Source: Mycobacterium yunnanensis (GTDB lineage Bacteria; Actinomycetota; Actinomycetes; Mycobacteriales; Mycobacteriaceae). Taken from it: a stretch of 64,000 nt of DNA. Within the stretch, counting starts at the first letter, position 1. Every line of letters starts with the position of its first letter. Below, piece after piece: positions 24,714-34,032 of the stretch. Below the pieces are notes generated by a model. That model worked only from the letters and a program-made list of their open reading frames with translations, did not search any database and was not told the DNA's origin. The stretch spans positions 372,615-436,614 of the forward strand of contig NZ_JACKVK010000011.1 of NCBI RefSeq assembly GCF_025823185.1. The letters run 5' to 3'. A program made the translations under genes and the position numbers.

Positions 24714-26050
24714 CAGTTGCCGCCCTCCGGGCCGGGTGTCGGCACCGCGGCCGCCGGCGCGGCGGCGTCGGGAGGTGGCGGGTCGGCCACCACGGGCCCT
24801 GCCGGCGGTGCTTCGGGGGGAGCCGGCGGAGCCGGCGTCGAGCCCGGCCCCGGCAAGCTCTTGGCCGCCCCGGGTGGGTCGGCCTGTAGGCCGGCCGTCG
24901 GAGGGTTACCGGGCAGCGGCCCGAGCGGTCCGCCGGGGGGTGGCGGTGCGAGCGGCCGGCCCAGCGGGTCGAGCGTGTAGCGCTGGAAGATGGGTTCGCC
25001 CGGCAACGGCACCAGATCGCGGCCCTCCTGTCCGGCTCGGGTACCCAGGAAGAGCGACTTGCGCAGCCGCGGTCCCGAGATGTCGACGGTCACGAAGATG
25101 TTGATGAAGTCGCCTCTGATGCCGCGGTCGATGACGCCTTGGCCGAACGGGAAGACCGTGGCGTAGGCCAGGGCGGCGTCCAAGTCGGGTCCGACGTCGG
25201 CGAGTGCCTTGATCGTCGGCGCCAGGTTCGTCAGATTCGTGACCAGGTCGGCCTGGGTGTCGTTCACCAGCCGATTGGCGGTGTCGCTGAACTGGCCGAG
25301 TTTGGTCAGTGCAGTCGTCAGCCGCGGGCGTTCGCGATCCAAGACCTCCAGCGCTCGCGGGATGCGTTGCAGCGCTTGGTCGATGGTGTCACGACGGTCG
25401 GCGAAGGTCGACGCTACCCGGTTCAGCGCGTCGATGGTGGCGACGACGCTCTGACGCTGCTGGTCCAGGGTCCCGACGAAGGTGTCGAGTTGGATGAGCA
25501 GATCACGGAAGTCGCCTTCCCGTCCTGACAGAGCGGTGTTGAAGGTGTGAACCACGTCGCCGATCTGGCCAAGGCCCCCAGCGTTTACCACCACCGACAA
25601 CGACGACAGCGTCTGTTCCGTCGTGGGATAGGTGGACGAGTCGTTGAGCCCGATGGTGGAACCCGACGGCAACTCCCCCGTCGGCGCTTGTCCGGCAGGC
25701 GGGTTCAATGCCAGGTGCATCGAACCGAGCAGGCTGGTTTGTCCGACGCTGGCCACGACGTTCGCAGGCACGACGACGTCGGGCTTGACCGACACGTCGA
25801 CCTCGGCGTGCCATCCCTTGACCCGCATTGCCCCCACGCTGCCGACGACCACGTCGTTCATGAGGACCGGCGAATTCGATTCCAGCGTGGCGATGTTCGC
25901 GATCTCCACGTGGTAGACGTGCGCGCCGGAGCCCCGTCCGACCGCCCCGGGTAGCGGCAGGGAGTTGATTCCCTGGAACGCACACCCGGTGACGGTCGTC
26001 GCCACGCAGGCCCCGACGGCGAGCAGGCGGGTCGGCATCCTCGATCTCAT
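24713..26050 (-). CDS. mceE: MCE family lipoprotein MceE (LprK/LprN type)
   Basis: A 445-residue protein. The signal sequence ends in a lipobox 'TVTGCAFQG' (Cys about residue 23), so it is lipid-anchored as in the MceE class. The MCE domain follows ('VYHVEIANIATLESNSPVLMNDVVVGSVG', ending 'GQTSLLGSMHLAL'), then helical repeats and a Pro/Ala-rich tail. The ATG at 26050 overlaps the mceD stop (ATGA); the 991-residue open frame extending upstream is a shadow of mceD. In Mce complexes this lipoprotein subunit helps complete the heterohexamer. The tail is longer than in typical LprN, judged from memory of family sizes. Confidence 0.9.
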   Translation of the reverse strand: MRSRMPTRLLAVGACVATTVTGCAFQGINSLPLPGAVGRGSGAHVYHVEIANIATLESNSPVLMNDVVVGSVGAMRVKGWHAEVDVSVKPDVVVPANVVASVGQTSLLGSMHLALNPPAGQAPTGELPSGSTIGLNDSSTYPTTEQTLSSLSVVVNAGGLGQIGDVVHTFNTALSGREGDFRDLLIQLDTFVGTLDQQRQSVVATIDALNRVASTFADRRDTIDQALQRIPRALEVLDRERPRLTTALTKLGQFSDTANRLVNDTQADLVTNLTNLAPTIKALADVGPDLDAALAYATVFPFGQGVIDRGIRGDFINIFVTVDISGPRLRKSLFLGTRAGQEGRDLVPLPGEPIFQRYTLDPLGRPLAPPPPGGPLGPLPGNPPTAGLQADPPGAAKSLPGPGSTPAPPAPPEAPPAGPVVADPPPPDAAAPAAAVPTPGPEGGN

Positions 26051-27543
26051 GACGGCGGTGTCCCCTCGACCGGTGGTGGGCCCGGAACGGAGCTTGACGG
26101 ACCTTCGGCGGGAAGAAGAACCTGGGGCAGGCTCGGCGGGCCGGCGGCCGGTGGGGGTGACGCATTGCCCGGCAGGATTTGCGGCGGATCCGTTGGCACC
26201 GGCGCTCCTGGATACAAGGCCGGGAACGGGGCCACGGGAAGGCGGTCGTTCACCGGAAGCGGCACACCCGGCGGGCCCATCCCCGGCGGCGGCGGGACGT
26301 CGCCGTCGAGGCCCGTGTAGGCCGACACCGAAGGGGGAATCTCCGGCGCCGAGGGCGCCCCACCGCTGCCGCCAGGCGCCAGGGCGGGATCGGCGTAGAT
26401 GACATGGTCCGGACTGGCCGACTTCGCCAGATACGGATTGATCGGAACCGGAATGTAATTGAGGTTCAGCAGCCGCAGGGCCGGTCCGAGGTAGTCGTTG
26501 CAGAGCTTCGCGGTCTCGGGTGCGGTGCTGTTGGCGGTCGCTCCGATCATGCCGCACACGAATTGCATGGGGTTCGCGAGATTCGGGATGGAGAATGCTC
26601 CCCGCACCGCGCCGAGGTCGGGGTCGTAGATGTTGTAGGCGTTGGCGAACGCGTTGGGCGTGACGTGCAAGACCTGTTCGAGGTCGTCCTTGGAGTCCAC
26701 CAGCGTCTGGGTGATCTGAGCCAGTCCCCGAACCTGCTCGACGGTCTGATTTCTGGTGCCCTGCACGAATCGCGTCACCTCGTGAATGGCGGCCGCCAGA
26801 TTCGTCAGCGCTGCGTCGAGATCGTCCTTGCTGCCGTCCAGCACGCTGGACAGCGACGCCAGCCGATCGTTGAAGGATACGATCTGCTCGTTGCTGTCCC
26901 GCAGTGCCGTGACGAAGATCTGAAGGTTCTTGACGGTGCCGATGAAGTTGCCGCTCCCGTCGGCCAGAATGCGTCCCACCCCCGCGAGCTGGGCCAGCGT
27001 CTGACGAAGCTTGTCGCCGTTGCCATCCAGCGCGTTCGCCGCGCTGTCGATGAATCGACCCACCGAGGACGTCGACACGTCGCTCGTCGGCCCCAGGTCC
27101 GTCGCCAGCCGCTCGAGTTGCCGTTTCACCTCGTCCCATTCCACGGGAACGGCCGTGCGGTCCAACGGAATCACGGCTCCGTCGGCCATCTTCGGACCGG
27201 ACGACCGATAGGCCGGTGTCAGCTGCACGTACCTGGCGGCGATCAAATTCTGAGCGACGATCACCGCCTTGGCGTCGGCAGGCACCGACACGGAGCGGTC
27301 GACGCTCATGACGATCTTCGCCTGGGTGCCCTGCGGATCGATCGAGTCGATCGTCCCGACCTTCACCCCCGCGACCTTGACGTCGTCGCCGGGATAGATG
27401 GAGGTGGCCGTCGTGAAGAAGGCGGTGATCGTCGCCGGGGCGAAGAACGCGGCTCGGACCGCCAAGAACCCCCCACCGATCAGCGCCACCGCCAGTGCCA
27501 CGGCAACGGCAGGTGTCAACCAGCGCCGTGTCGCGGCGGTCAT
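26047..27543 (-). CDS. mceD: MCE family protein MceD
   Basis: A 498-residue MCE subunit. It starts 'MTAATRRWLTPAVAVALAVALIGGGFLAVRAAFF' (membrane anchor), then the MCE domain ('TSIYPGDDVKVAGVKVGTIDSIDPQG', through 'IAARYVQLTP'), a helical segment, and a Pro-rich C-terminal tail of about 130 residues. The start at ATG 27543 overlaps the mceC stop (ATGA), and the mceD stop overlaps the mceE start in the same way, so translation is coupled. The role is as one of six different MCE subunits in a lipid-uptake channel. Confidence 0.9.
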   Translation of the reverse strand: MTAATRRWLTPAVAVALAVALIGGGFLAVRAAFFAPATITAFFTTATSIYPGDDVKVAGVKVGTIDSIDPQGTQAKIVMSVDRSVSVPADAKAVIVAQNLIAARYVQLTPAYRSSGPKMADGAVIPLDRTAVPVEWDEVKRQLERLATDLGPTSDVSTSSVGRFIDSAANALDGNGDKLRQTLAQLAGVGRILADGSGNFIGTVKNLQIFVTALRDSNEQIVSFNDRLASLSSVLDGSKDDLDAALTNLAAAIHEVTRFVQGTRNQTVEQVRGLAQITQTLVDSKDDLEQVLHVTPNAFANAYNIYDPDLGAVRGAFSIPNLANPMQFVCGMIGATANSTAPETAKLCNDYLGPALRLLNLNYIPVPINPYLAKSASPDHVIYADPALAPGGSGGAPSAPEIPPSVSAYTGLDGDVPPPPGMGPPGVPLPVNDRLPVAPFPALYPGAPVPTDPPQILPGNASPPPAAGPPSLPQVLLPAEGPSSSVPGPPPVEGTPPS

Positions 27544-28634
27544 CGTGATCCACCCGGAACGGCGTTGTACGGCAGCGGAACCTCTGCCCGGGGACCGGTC
27601 TCCGGTGTGGTGGGGGGTGCCCCGGAACCGAACGGTCCGCGGCGGAAGCCAAATGCGTAGTCCAGGAAGGGCTGCAGATACTGCCCAAAGGCGACGTTGG
27701 GCACGTAGGCGATGTAGTAGGGCCCGCTGGAGACGGCCTCGCTTTGGGTCAACTGGTACTTCGCCAGACCGGGAAGTGCCTTGGCGATGTTGTCTCGGTT
27801 GCGGATGAGTACCTCGTTGACCTTGTTCAGTCGTTCCAGCGTTGGCGCGAGCGCCTTTTCGTTGTCCGCCACGAGGCCGACGAGTTGTTGGGACACCGCG
27901 GAGGTGTTGGCCAGCAGGTCGACGATCGCCTGCCGGCGCTCCACCAGCACGCCGAGCAAAACGTTGGCGTTCAGGATCAGGCTGTTCACCTGCTGGCTGC
28001 GTTGGGCGAGGATGCCGGTGACGTTCGAGGCGGCTTGCAGCAAATCGCGCAGACTCTCGTTGCGGCCGTTCAGTGCGCGCGACAGTCGGGTCAGGCCGTC
28101 GAACGTCGGGCCGAGCCGAGGGGCCACTTGGTCGAGGGTCTCGGACAGGGTGTCCAGCGACAAGTTCAATTGCTGGGTGTCGGTCCCGGCAGTGTTGGTG
28201 GTGAGCTCGCCGACGGCGTCGCTCAGCGAGTACGGCGACGACGTCCGGGACACCGGGATCGGATCGGCCCGGTTCAGGGCCTCGCTCCCGCTCGAGTCCA
28301 GCGTGAGGACACGTTGGCCGAGAAGCGATCCCGTGCGAATGTGGGCGGAGGTCTCCGATCCCAGCGGATACTTGCTCTGCACGGTGAAGCCGACCAGGGC
28401 GTCGCCGTCGTCGAGGGAGATACTCGTGACCGAGCCGACCTTGAGGCCCGACATGGTCACGTCGTTGCCGACGTAGATGCCGCCGGCCTCGGTGAAGAGC
28501 GCCTGGTACTTCAACGAGGTGGCATACGAGAACAACCTCTCGGGTTGTAGCCCGACTGCGATGACCAGGACTGCGAGCACCACCCCGACGAAGCCGGCTC
28601 TGATCAGGCGTGCACTGGCGCGGTACTTCAGCAT
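27540..28634 (-). CDS. mceC: MCE family protein MceC
   Basis: A 364-residue MCE subunit with N-terminal anchor ('LIRAGFVGVVLAVLVIAVGL'), MCE domain ('GGIYVGNDVTMSGLKVGSVTSISLDDGD', ending 'TGSLLGQRVLTLD') and a helical region with 'RLSRALNGRNESLRDLLQAASNVTGILAQRS'. It lacks the very long Pro-rich tail of Mce1C and Mce2C, so its length is closest to Mce4C. Its ATG overlaps the mceB stop (TGATG) and its stop overlaps the mceD start (ATGA). Confidence 0.9.
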   Translation of the reverse strand: MLKYRASARLIRAGFVGVVLAVLVIAVGLQPERLFSYATSLKYQALFTEAGGIYVGNDVTMSGLKVGSVTSISLDDGDALVGFTVQSKYPLGSETSAHIRTGSLLGQRVLTLDSSGSEALNRADPIPVSRTSSPYSLSDAVGELTTNTAGTDTQQLNLSLDTLSETLDQVAPRLGPTFDGLTRLSRALNGRNESLRDLLQAASNVTGILAQRSQQVNSLILNANVLLGVLVERRQAIVDLLANTSAVSQQLVGLVADNEKALAPTLERLNKVNEVLIRNRDNIAKALPGLAKYQLTQSEAVSSGPYYIAYVPNVAFGQYLQPFLDYAFGFRRGPFGSGAPPTTPETGPRAEVPLPYNAVPGGSR

Positions 28635-29659
28635 CAGGGCTCAGCACACCTTCCGTTTTCCTGTTTGATGAACGGGAACAGCGACGCCCTACCCTGCAGA
28701 TCGGTGACGCGGACCTGGAGTCCGCAGATGTAGTACTGCACAAAGGATCCGTAGGCCCCGACGCGCGCCAACTTGCGGTAGTTGCCCGGTGCGCGCTGTA
28801 GCGCTCCATCGAGGAAACCCTTGCCTCCTTCGAGGTTCGGAGCGAGGCGGTTCAGCTGTTCGACGGTGGCGGCAAGCGGTGGCCGAGCCTGTGCCAGTAG
28901 GTCGGTCAGCGACGCCGTGCCATTGTCCAGCGACGTGATGGCCGTTCCTATCGGATCGCGGTCCTGCGCCAACCCGCTGACCAACTTCTCCAGCCGGTCG
29001 ATCGCGCCGCCGAATTGGTCGCCGTCCTCGGCGATCGTGCCCAAGGTCGTCTTCAGGTCGTCGACGAGGGCCTGGACCGTCTTGTCGTCGTCGGCCACCG
29101 TTCTGGTGAACGACGACGTCTTCGACAGCAGGGAATCCAGCGTGCCGCCCTCGCCCTGGAACACTTGCACGAGAGAGGCCGTCAACGCGTTGACGTCCTG
29201 GGGGTTGAGACCCTGGACGACGGGCTTGAGACCGCTGAGCAACAGGTCGAGGTCGAGCGCCGGGGCGGTCCGACTGACCGGGATCTGGGCGCCAGGCGGC
29301 AACGTCGCCGTCGAGCCGGGGCCGTCGACGAGGTCGACGAAGCGGTCGCCGGTGAGGTTCAAATAGCGGATCTGCGCCCTGGTCCCATCGGTCAATCCAA
29401 TGCCGCGATCAGCGTCGAAGTCGACGACGACCTGACGGTCCGATTGCAGCGACACGTCGGTGACCGTGCCGACCCGGATGCCGGCCACTCGCACCGAGTC
29501 ACCCGGCTTCAGCCGGGAGGCGTCGGTGAACACCGCCGAGTAGCCGTTGTTCGACCCGGTGCGGTACTGCCCGAAGGTGAAGAAGAGGCACACGGTGAGC
29601 AGCGCCATGACCGACGCGAAGACGCCGAACTTCACGATCATTCCCCGCGACCCGCTCAT
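28634..29659 (-). CDS. mceB: MCE family protein MceB
   Basis: A 341-residue MCE subunit. 'MSGSRGMIVKFGVFASVMALLTVCLFFTF' is the membrane anchor, followed by the MCE domain ('ASRLKPGDSVRVAGIRVGTVTDVSL', ending 'YLNLTGDRFVDLVDG') and a helical region to 'QENGRCAEP'. The start at ATG 29659 overlaps the mceA stop (ATGA); the longer open frame to 29995 is a shadow. The length matches the MceB class, about 340-350 residues in M. tuberculosis. Confidence 0.9.
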   Translation of the reverse strand: MSGSRGMIVKFGVFASVMALLTVCLFFTFGQYRTGSNNGYSAVFTDASRLKPGDSVRVAGIRVGTVTDVSLQSDRQVVVDFDADRGIGLTDGTRAQIRYLNLTGDRFVDLVDGPGSTATLPPGAQIPVSRTAPALDLDLLLSGLKPVVQGLNPQDVNALTASLVQVFQGEGGTLDSLLSKTSSFTRTVADDDKTVQALVDDLKTTLGTIAEDGDQFGGAIDRLEKLVSGLAQDRDPIGTAITSLDNGTASLTDLLAQARPPLAATVEQLNRLAPNLEGGKGFLDGALQRAPGNYRKLARVGAYGSFVQYYICGLQVRVTDLQGRASLFPFIKQENGRCAEP

Positions 29660-30849
29660 CCGGGCATCCCTACCTGCGAGGTGTTCCGCGGTGGTCCCTC
29701 GAGCGGCCCGAAGAGGGCCTGCTTGAGTCCGTCGGAGTTGACCAGGATGCCCTGGTTGCCGAACCTCCAGGGGTTCGCGCCGACGTCGGTCACCAGGAAC
29801 GGCGGCCGCTTGCCGTTCGGCACGACCGGCAGCATCTGCTCGGTACACGACGTTCCGCTCTTCGCGGCGACCTTCGGAAGGTCCGACGGGTAGCGGTAAC
29901 GGTCGACGCCCAGGGTGAACGTCGCCGAAATGTTCAGTCCAGCGTTGTCGAAAGGCGGGGTCTTGGTGAAGGCGGCCAAACCCTGGACACCACAACGCAA
30001 GTTGTCGCTGTACTTGCTGGCCACCGACGTCGTCGGCACCAGCATGCGCAGCAGGTCGGTGAGCGCCTGGCGGTTCGTTCCCAGCACGTCCTGCCCGGTC
30101 TCGGCCAGACCAATCGAGCTGAGCAGGAAGACGTCGATTGCCTGGGCCTGGTCGACGATCGTGTCGCTCACCTTCGTCGTGTTGGCCAACACGTCGACGA
30201 GATCGGGTGCGGCGTCGGCGTAGGCGTTCACCACGACGGGCGCCACCTCCAGGTCGCGGCTGACATTGGCCATGCTGGGGTTGAGATTCTGCGAGAATCG
30301 ATCAAGGTCGGTGACGGTCTGACCGAGCTTCTCGCCACGGCCGCGCAGGGCACCGGAGACGGCCCCCAGGGTCTGGTTCAACTTGACCGGGTCGACGGCG
30401 TTGAGCACCGAATTCAGCTGTTGGAAAACGGTATTAGTCTCCACGGTCACGTGGTCGACGGAGATCTCAGCCCCGGCTGCCAACGGCGTCGACGACGGAT
30501 CCGGCGGCTCGGCCAGCTGGACTGACTTGGCGCCGAAGACCGTCGACGAACTGACGTCGACGAGGACGTTGGACGGGATGTTCCGAAGCTCGTCGGGGTC
30601 CATCGCCAAATGGAGGACGGCCTTTCCGTCGGGGCGGGTCTCGATGGATTCGACCTGACCGACCTGGACGCCACGCATTTGGACCTTGGCCTCGGGATTC
30701 ATGACCAGTCCGGCCCGTTCGGAGATTACGGTCACCGCGACGGTCTGACCGAAGCCCCCCAGGAACATCACGATCGCGAACACGACGACCGCGACGATCA
30801 CGACGACGGTGCCCAGTCCCACGAGGGGACGTACGGTCGTGCTCGACAT
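29656..30849 (-). CDS. mceA: MCE family protein MceA
   Basis: A 397-residue MCE subunit, the first of six. The anchor is 'RPLVGLGTVVVIVAVVVFAIVMFL', then the MCE domain ('RAGLVMNPEAKVQMRGVQVGQVESIETRPDG', ending 'STVFGAKSVQLAEP') and a helical domain. I prefer ATG 30849 because a purine-rich AGGCGG lies nine bases upstream; ATG 30858 is three codons earlier. It follows yrbE-B closely. MceA subunits often contact substrate first; the length (about 400) resembles Mce4A, the cholesterol importer subunit, but class assignment needs alignment. Confidence 0.9.
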   Translation of the reverse strand: MSSTTVRPLVGLGTVVVIVAVVVFAIVMFLGGFGQTVAVTVISERAGLVMNPEAKVQMRGVQVGQVESIETRPDGKAVLHLAMDPDELRNIPSNVLVDVSSSTVFGAKSVQLAEPPDPSSTPLAAGAEISVDHVTVETNTVFQQLNSVLNAVDPVKLNQTLGAVSGALRGRGEKLGQTVTDLDRFSQNLNPSMANVSRDLEVAPVVVNAYADAAPDLVDVLANTTKVSDTIVDQAQAIDVFLLSSIGLAETGQDVLGTNRQALTDLLRMLVPTTSVASKYSDNLRCGVQGLAAFTKTPPFDNAGLNISATFTLGVDRYRYPSDLPKVAAKSGTSCTEQMLPVVPNGKRPPFLVTDVGANPWRFGNQGILVNSDGLKQALFGPLEGPPRNTSQVGMPG

Positions 30850-30862
30850 TGGTGCCATCCGC

Positions 30863-31720
30863 CTATCCCGACAAGTTGAAGTGGCCGTTGGAGCCGTACA
30901 CGGCCAGGGAGATGAGCAGGGTGACCGACACGACGATGATCAGTGAGGTGCGCACGGCGTTGCCGACGGCCACGCCCACCCCCGACGGTCCGCCACTGGC
31001 GTAGAAGCCGTAGTAGGTGTGCACCAGAAGGATCGCCAACGCCATCAGCAGCGCCTGCAGGAACGACCACAGCAGGTCGACGGGGTTGAGGAAGGTGCCG
31101 AAGTAGTGGTCGTACAGGCCGCCCGATTGGCCGAAGAGCACCACGGTGGTGAACCGCGAGGCAAGAAAGGACAGGATGACCGCGATCGAGTAGAGCGGGG
31201 TGATGGCGAGCATTCCCGCCACGATGCGGGTGGACACCAGGTATTCGATGGGCGGGATTCCCATCGTCTCCAGGGCGTCGATTTCCTCGTTGATCCGCAT
31301 CGCACCCAATTGCGCGGTCACCCCGGCGCCGAAGGTGGCGGCCAGCCCGATGCCGGCCACCACCGGGGCGGCGATGCGGACGTTGATGAAGGCGGCGAGG
31401 AAGCCGGTCAGGGCCTCGATGCCGATGTTGCCCAACGACGAGTACCCCTGTACGGCAAGCGTGCCGCCGGTGGCCAGGGTCAGAAAGCCGACGATCACCA
31501 GGGTGCCGCCGATCATGGCCAGGACGCCAGCGCCCATGGAGATCTCGGCGATCAGGCGCACGACCTCGGTACGGAAGTGCGCAGCCGCCCGCGGCGTTCC
31601 GCCGAGCGCCTTGCCAAAGAACAAGGTCTGTTCACCGATCCGGCTCAGCCTGCCGATCGGACTGTTGACCGTGCTCACCAGCCGCGGGAACCGACTGCGC
31701 ACCACCTGCAACGTGCCCAT
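30863..31720 (-). CDS. yrbEB: YrbE family (MlaE-type) ABC permease, second subunit
   Basis: A 285-residue permease with about five to six spans ('GAGVLAMIGGTLVIVGFLTLATGG' and others to 'TSLIIVVSVTLLISLAVYG'). The cytoplasmic coupling motif 'MRINEEIDALETMGIPPIEYLV' is the MlaE/YrbE signature that contacts the ATPase (Mkl/MceG, encoded elsewhere). It lies 7 bases after yrbE-A and 13 bases before mceA. It forms the inner-membrane permease dimer of the Mce importer. Confidence 0.92.
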   Translation of the reverse strand: MGTLQVVRSRFPRLVSTVNSPIGRLSRIGEQTLFFGKALGGTPRAAAHFRTEVVRLIAEISMGAGVLAMIGGTLVIVGFLTLATGGTLAVQGYSSLGNIGIEALTGFLAAFINVRIAAPVVAGIGLAATFGAGVTAQLGAMRINEEIDALETMGIPPIEYLVSTRIVAGMLAITPLYSIAVILSFLASRFTTVVLFGQSGGLYDHYFGTFLNPVDLLWSFLQALLMALAILLVHTYYGFYASGGPSGVGVAVGNAVRTSLIIVVSVTLLISLAVYGSNGHFNLSG

Positions 31721-31727
31721 GACGCGC

Positions 31728-32537
31728 CTACCTCGCCGTCAACTGGATGCCGATGGCGGTGACCACCACGTTGATCACGAACAGGGCCATGAAGGCGAAC
31801 ACCACGGTCTCGTTGACCGCATTGCCGACGGCCTTGGCGCCGCCACCGGTGATGGTCAGTCCGCGGTAACAGGCAATGAGCCCGGCGAATAGACCGAACA
31901 ATGCCGCCTTGACGCAGGAGATGACGACCTCCGGGACGCCGGTGAGCAGGGTGATTCCCGCGGCGAACGCGCCGGGGTTGACGTCCTGGACGAACACCGA
32001 GAAGAAGTAACCACCCAGGATGCCGATGATCACCACCAGGCTGTTCAGCAGGAACGCCACCAACCCCGATGCCAGCATGCGCGGGGTGACGAGGCGTTGC
32101 ACCGGGTTGATGCCGAGCACCTCCATCGCGTCGATCTCTTCGCGAATGGTGCGCGAACCCAGGTCGGCGCACATCGCCGTCGCACCCGCGCCGGCCACGA
32201 TCAGCACCGTCACCAAGGGGCCGACCTGGGTGACCGCACCGAACGCCGCACCGGCGCCGGACAGGTCTGCCGCCCCCAACTCGCGCAGCAGGATGTTCAG
32301 GATGAAGCTCACCAGCACGGTGAACGGGATCGCCACCAGCAACGTCGGGACCAGCGACACTCGCGCCACGAACCAGCACTGCTCCAAGAACTCTCGTCCC
32401 TGAAACGGCCGCACGAAGACGAATCTGATCGCATCGAGCCCCATCGAAAACATGCCACCCACCGCGCCCATCGGCGCCGACATCCCCTTGGGTAGCGATA
32501 TGCCGGTCGACCAACGCTCCGGTCCCTTGACCGCCAT
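31728..32537 (-). CDS. yrbEA: YrbE family (MlaE-type) ABC permease, first subunit
   Basis: A 269-residue permease. ATG 32537 is chosen ('MAVKGPERWSTGISLPKGMSAPMG'); AAGGA lies about nine bases upstream, while the TTG at 32576 is less typical. Spans include 'SLVPTLLVAIPFTVLVSFILNILL', 'VGPLVTVLIVAGAGATAMCADLG' and 'GLVAFLLNSLVVIIGILGGYFF'. The coupling helix reads 'RTIREEIDAMEVLGINPVQRLV'. It is the first gene of the eight-gene operon and pairs with YrbE-B. No ATPase gene is present, as usual for mycobacteria, where one MceG serves all Mce systems. Confidence 0.92.
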   Translation of the reverse strand: MAVKGPERWSTGISLPKGMSAPMGAVGGMFSMGLDAIRFVFVRPFQGREFLEQCWFVARVSLVPTLLVAIPFTVLVSFILNILLRELGAADLSGAGAAFGAVTQVGPLVTVLIVAGAGATAMCADLGSRTIREEIDAMEVLGINPVQRLVTPRMLASGLVAFLLNSLVVIIGILGGYFFSVFVQDVNPGAFAAGITLLTGVPEVVISCVKAALFGLFAGLIACYRGLTITGGGAKAVGNAVNETVVFAFMALFVINVVVTAIGIQLTAR

Positions 32538-32823
32538 GGCTTCAGGTCCTTCCCGGCTGATCACCGCGAGCGTCAATATGTTGTGCGCCAGCGCAATTCA
32601 CACATGACGACCTCGAGACACCCAAACACGAAAACGGCTTGACGCACTGTGCCACAACGGTGGTGCGGCGCGCGGCACCTTCGGCGAAGTCGTGCGGACC
32701 GATTGGCGGCGACGGCCGATGCGGACGAATCCCTTCGAATGAAGCCGTCCCACGGCGCGTTTCACCGGACCGACCACGTCGGCGTAAAAAGTGGGTCACG
32801 AGAGGCACGTCGTCGCCTGGCGC
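32538..32823. other. intergenic region upstream of the mce operon
   Basis: A 286-base gap between yrbE-A and the CoA-transferase gene, both on the minus strand. It should contain the mce operon promoter. I see no copy of the GAGAAT palindrome and no other strong inverted repeat, so control of mce here looks different from that of the catabolic operons. Confidence 0.5.
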
Positions 32824-34032
32824 CTAGGTGACCGCGCCCGCGGTCTTCAACTCGATGATGCGATCCCAATCCAGGCCCAGTTCGAGCAGAACGTCGTCGG
32901 TCTGCGCGGCGAAGGCCGGGGCCGGGCCGGTGTGCGGCGCGGCGACGTCGAACTGGACGGGGTTGGCGACGAGGTCGAGATCGCCCACCCGCACGATGTA
33001 TTCGTTCGCGCGCACCTGCGCGTCGGCGGCGGCCTGCAACGTGTCCTGGACCGGAGCCCACGGGCCCGCCAGTGTGGCGAAGCGTTCGCTCCATTCCGGC
33101 AAGGTGCGGGTTGAGATGACCTCGCGGAGGATCTCCACCGCGGCTGCGGTGTTCTCCGCGATCGACGCGGCGGTCGCGAACCGCGGGTCGTCCACCAGAT
33201 CGTCGCGGTCGACGTGCCGGCACACGTCGGCCCAGAACTTGGCGGGCTGCATCATCAACAGGGAGATGTAGCGGTCGTCCTTGGTCGCGTAGACGCCGGC
33301 GAGCGGGTTGACCGGGGAGCCGTGCACGCCGGGTGTTGGAGCGACGAGGCGCTGGTCGAGGTGTGACGTCAGCGCAATGGTGTGGCCCATCGCCCACAGC
33401 CCGCTTCCGAGCAACGAGACGTCGACCGTCGACGGCTCTCCCGTTCGTTCCCGCTTGAGCAACGCCGCTGCGATGCCGCCTGCCAGGTTGGTGCCAGAGA
33501 CGGTGTCGCCGTAGGCCGGTCCGGGCGGCGCGATCATGCCCTCCGTGCCCGGCGGGGTGATGGTGGCCGCCGTCCCGGCGCGGCACCAGAACGCGGTCAT
33601 GTCGTAACCACCCTTCGAGGCTTCTAGGCCGCGCGGGCCGAGCGCACTTCCCCTGGCGTAGACGATCTTTGGATTCACCGCCCGGATGTCGCCGACGTCG
33701 ATGCCGAACTTCTCGCGGTGCCCGGGCAGGAAGCTGGTAAGGAAGACGTCGGCACGCCGGGCGAGTTCGAGTAGCACCTCGCGGCCAGCCGGGCTCGACA
33801 CGTCCAAGCCGACGCTGCGCTTGCCGCGGTTGGCATGTTCGATGTTCGGGTTGGGGTCGCCCTCGACGCGCAGTGAACCGGTTTGCCTGAGGCCGCGCTG
33901 CGGGTCACCGGTGACGGCGTGTTCGATCTTGATCACGTCGGCGCCCCACTCGGCGAGGACCGCGCCGGCCGACGGCACGAAGCCGTACATTGCCACCTCC
34001 AGTACCCGGATGCCGGACAGCGGCAGGCTCAC
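32824..34032 (-). CDS. CoA-transferase family III (CaiB/BaiF)
   Basis: A 402-residue class III CoA-transferase. Family features are the N-terminal 'LSGIRVLEVAMYGFVPSAGAVLAEWGADVIKIE', 'HANRGKRSVGLDVSS' and the catalytic aspartate in 'GPAYGDTVSGTNLAGG' (about residue 173). Such enzymes move CoA between acids, saving ATP relative to ligases. GTG 34032 overlaps the stop of the aldehyde dehydrogenase (GTGA), so aldehyde oxidation and CoA transfer are encoded together: aldehyde to acid to acyl-CoA is a plausible two-step module. The operon starts at the palindrome 35554-35568. Confidence 0.92.
   Translation of the reverse strand: MSLPLSGIRVLEVAMYGFVPSAGAVLAEWGADVIKIEHAVTGDPQRGLRQTGSLRVEGDPNPNIEHANRGKRSVGLDVSSPAGREVLLELARRADVFLTSFLPGHREKFGIDVGDIRAVNPKIVYARGSALGPRGLEASKGGYDMTAFWCRAGTAATITPPGTEGMIAPPGPAYGDTVSGTNLAGGIAAALLKRERTGEPSTVDVSLLGSGLWAMGHTIALTSHLDQRLVAPTPGVHGSPVNPLAGVYATKDDRYISLLMMQPAKFWADVCRHVDRDDLVDDPRFATAASIAENTAAAVEILREVISTRTLPEWSERFATLAGPWAPVQDTLQAAADAQVRANEYIVRVGDLDLVANPVQFDVAAPHTGPAPAFAAQTDDVLLELGLDWDRIIELKTAGAVT

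Noticed and set aside
24713..27688. A 991-residue open frame across mceE and mceD
   Set aside because: Only the part from ATG 26050 encodes MceE with lipobox and MCE domain; the rest is an out-of-frame reading of mceD.
26047..28809. A 920-residue open frame across mceD and mceC
   Set aside because: The real MceD starts at 27543 with a membrane anchor; the upstream part is a shadow of mceC.
30286..30300. ATTCTGCGAGAAT sequence similar to the island motif
   Set aside because: It lies inside mceA coding sequence, in the opposite arrangement and with the wrong spacing; probably chance.
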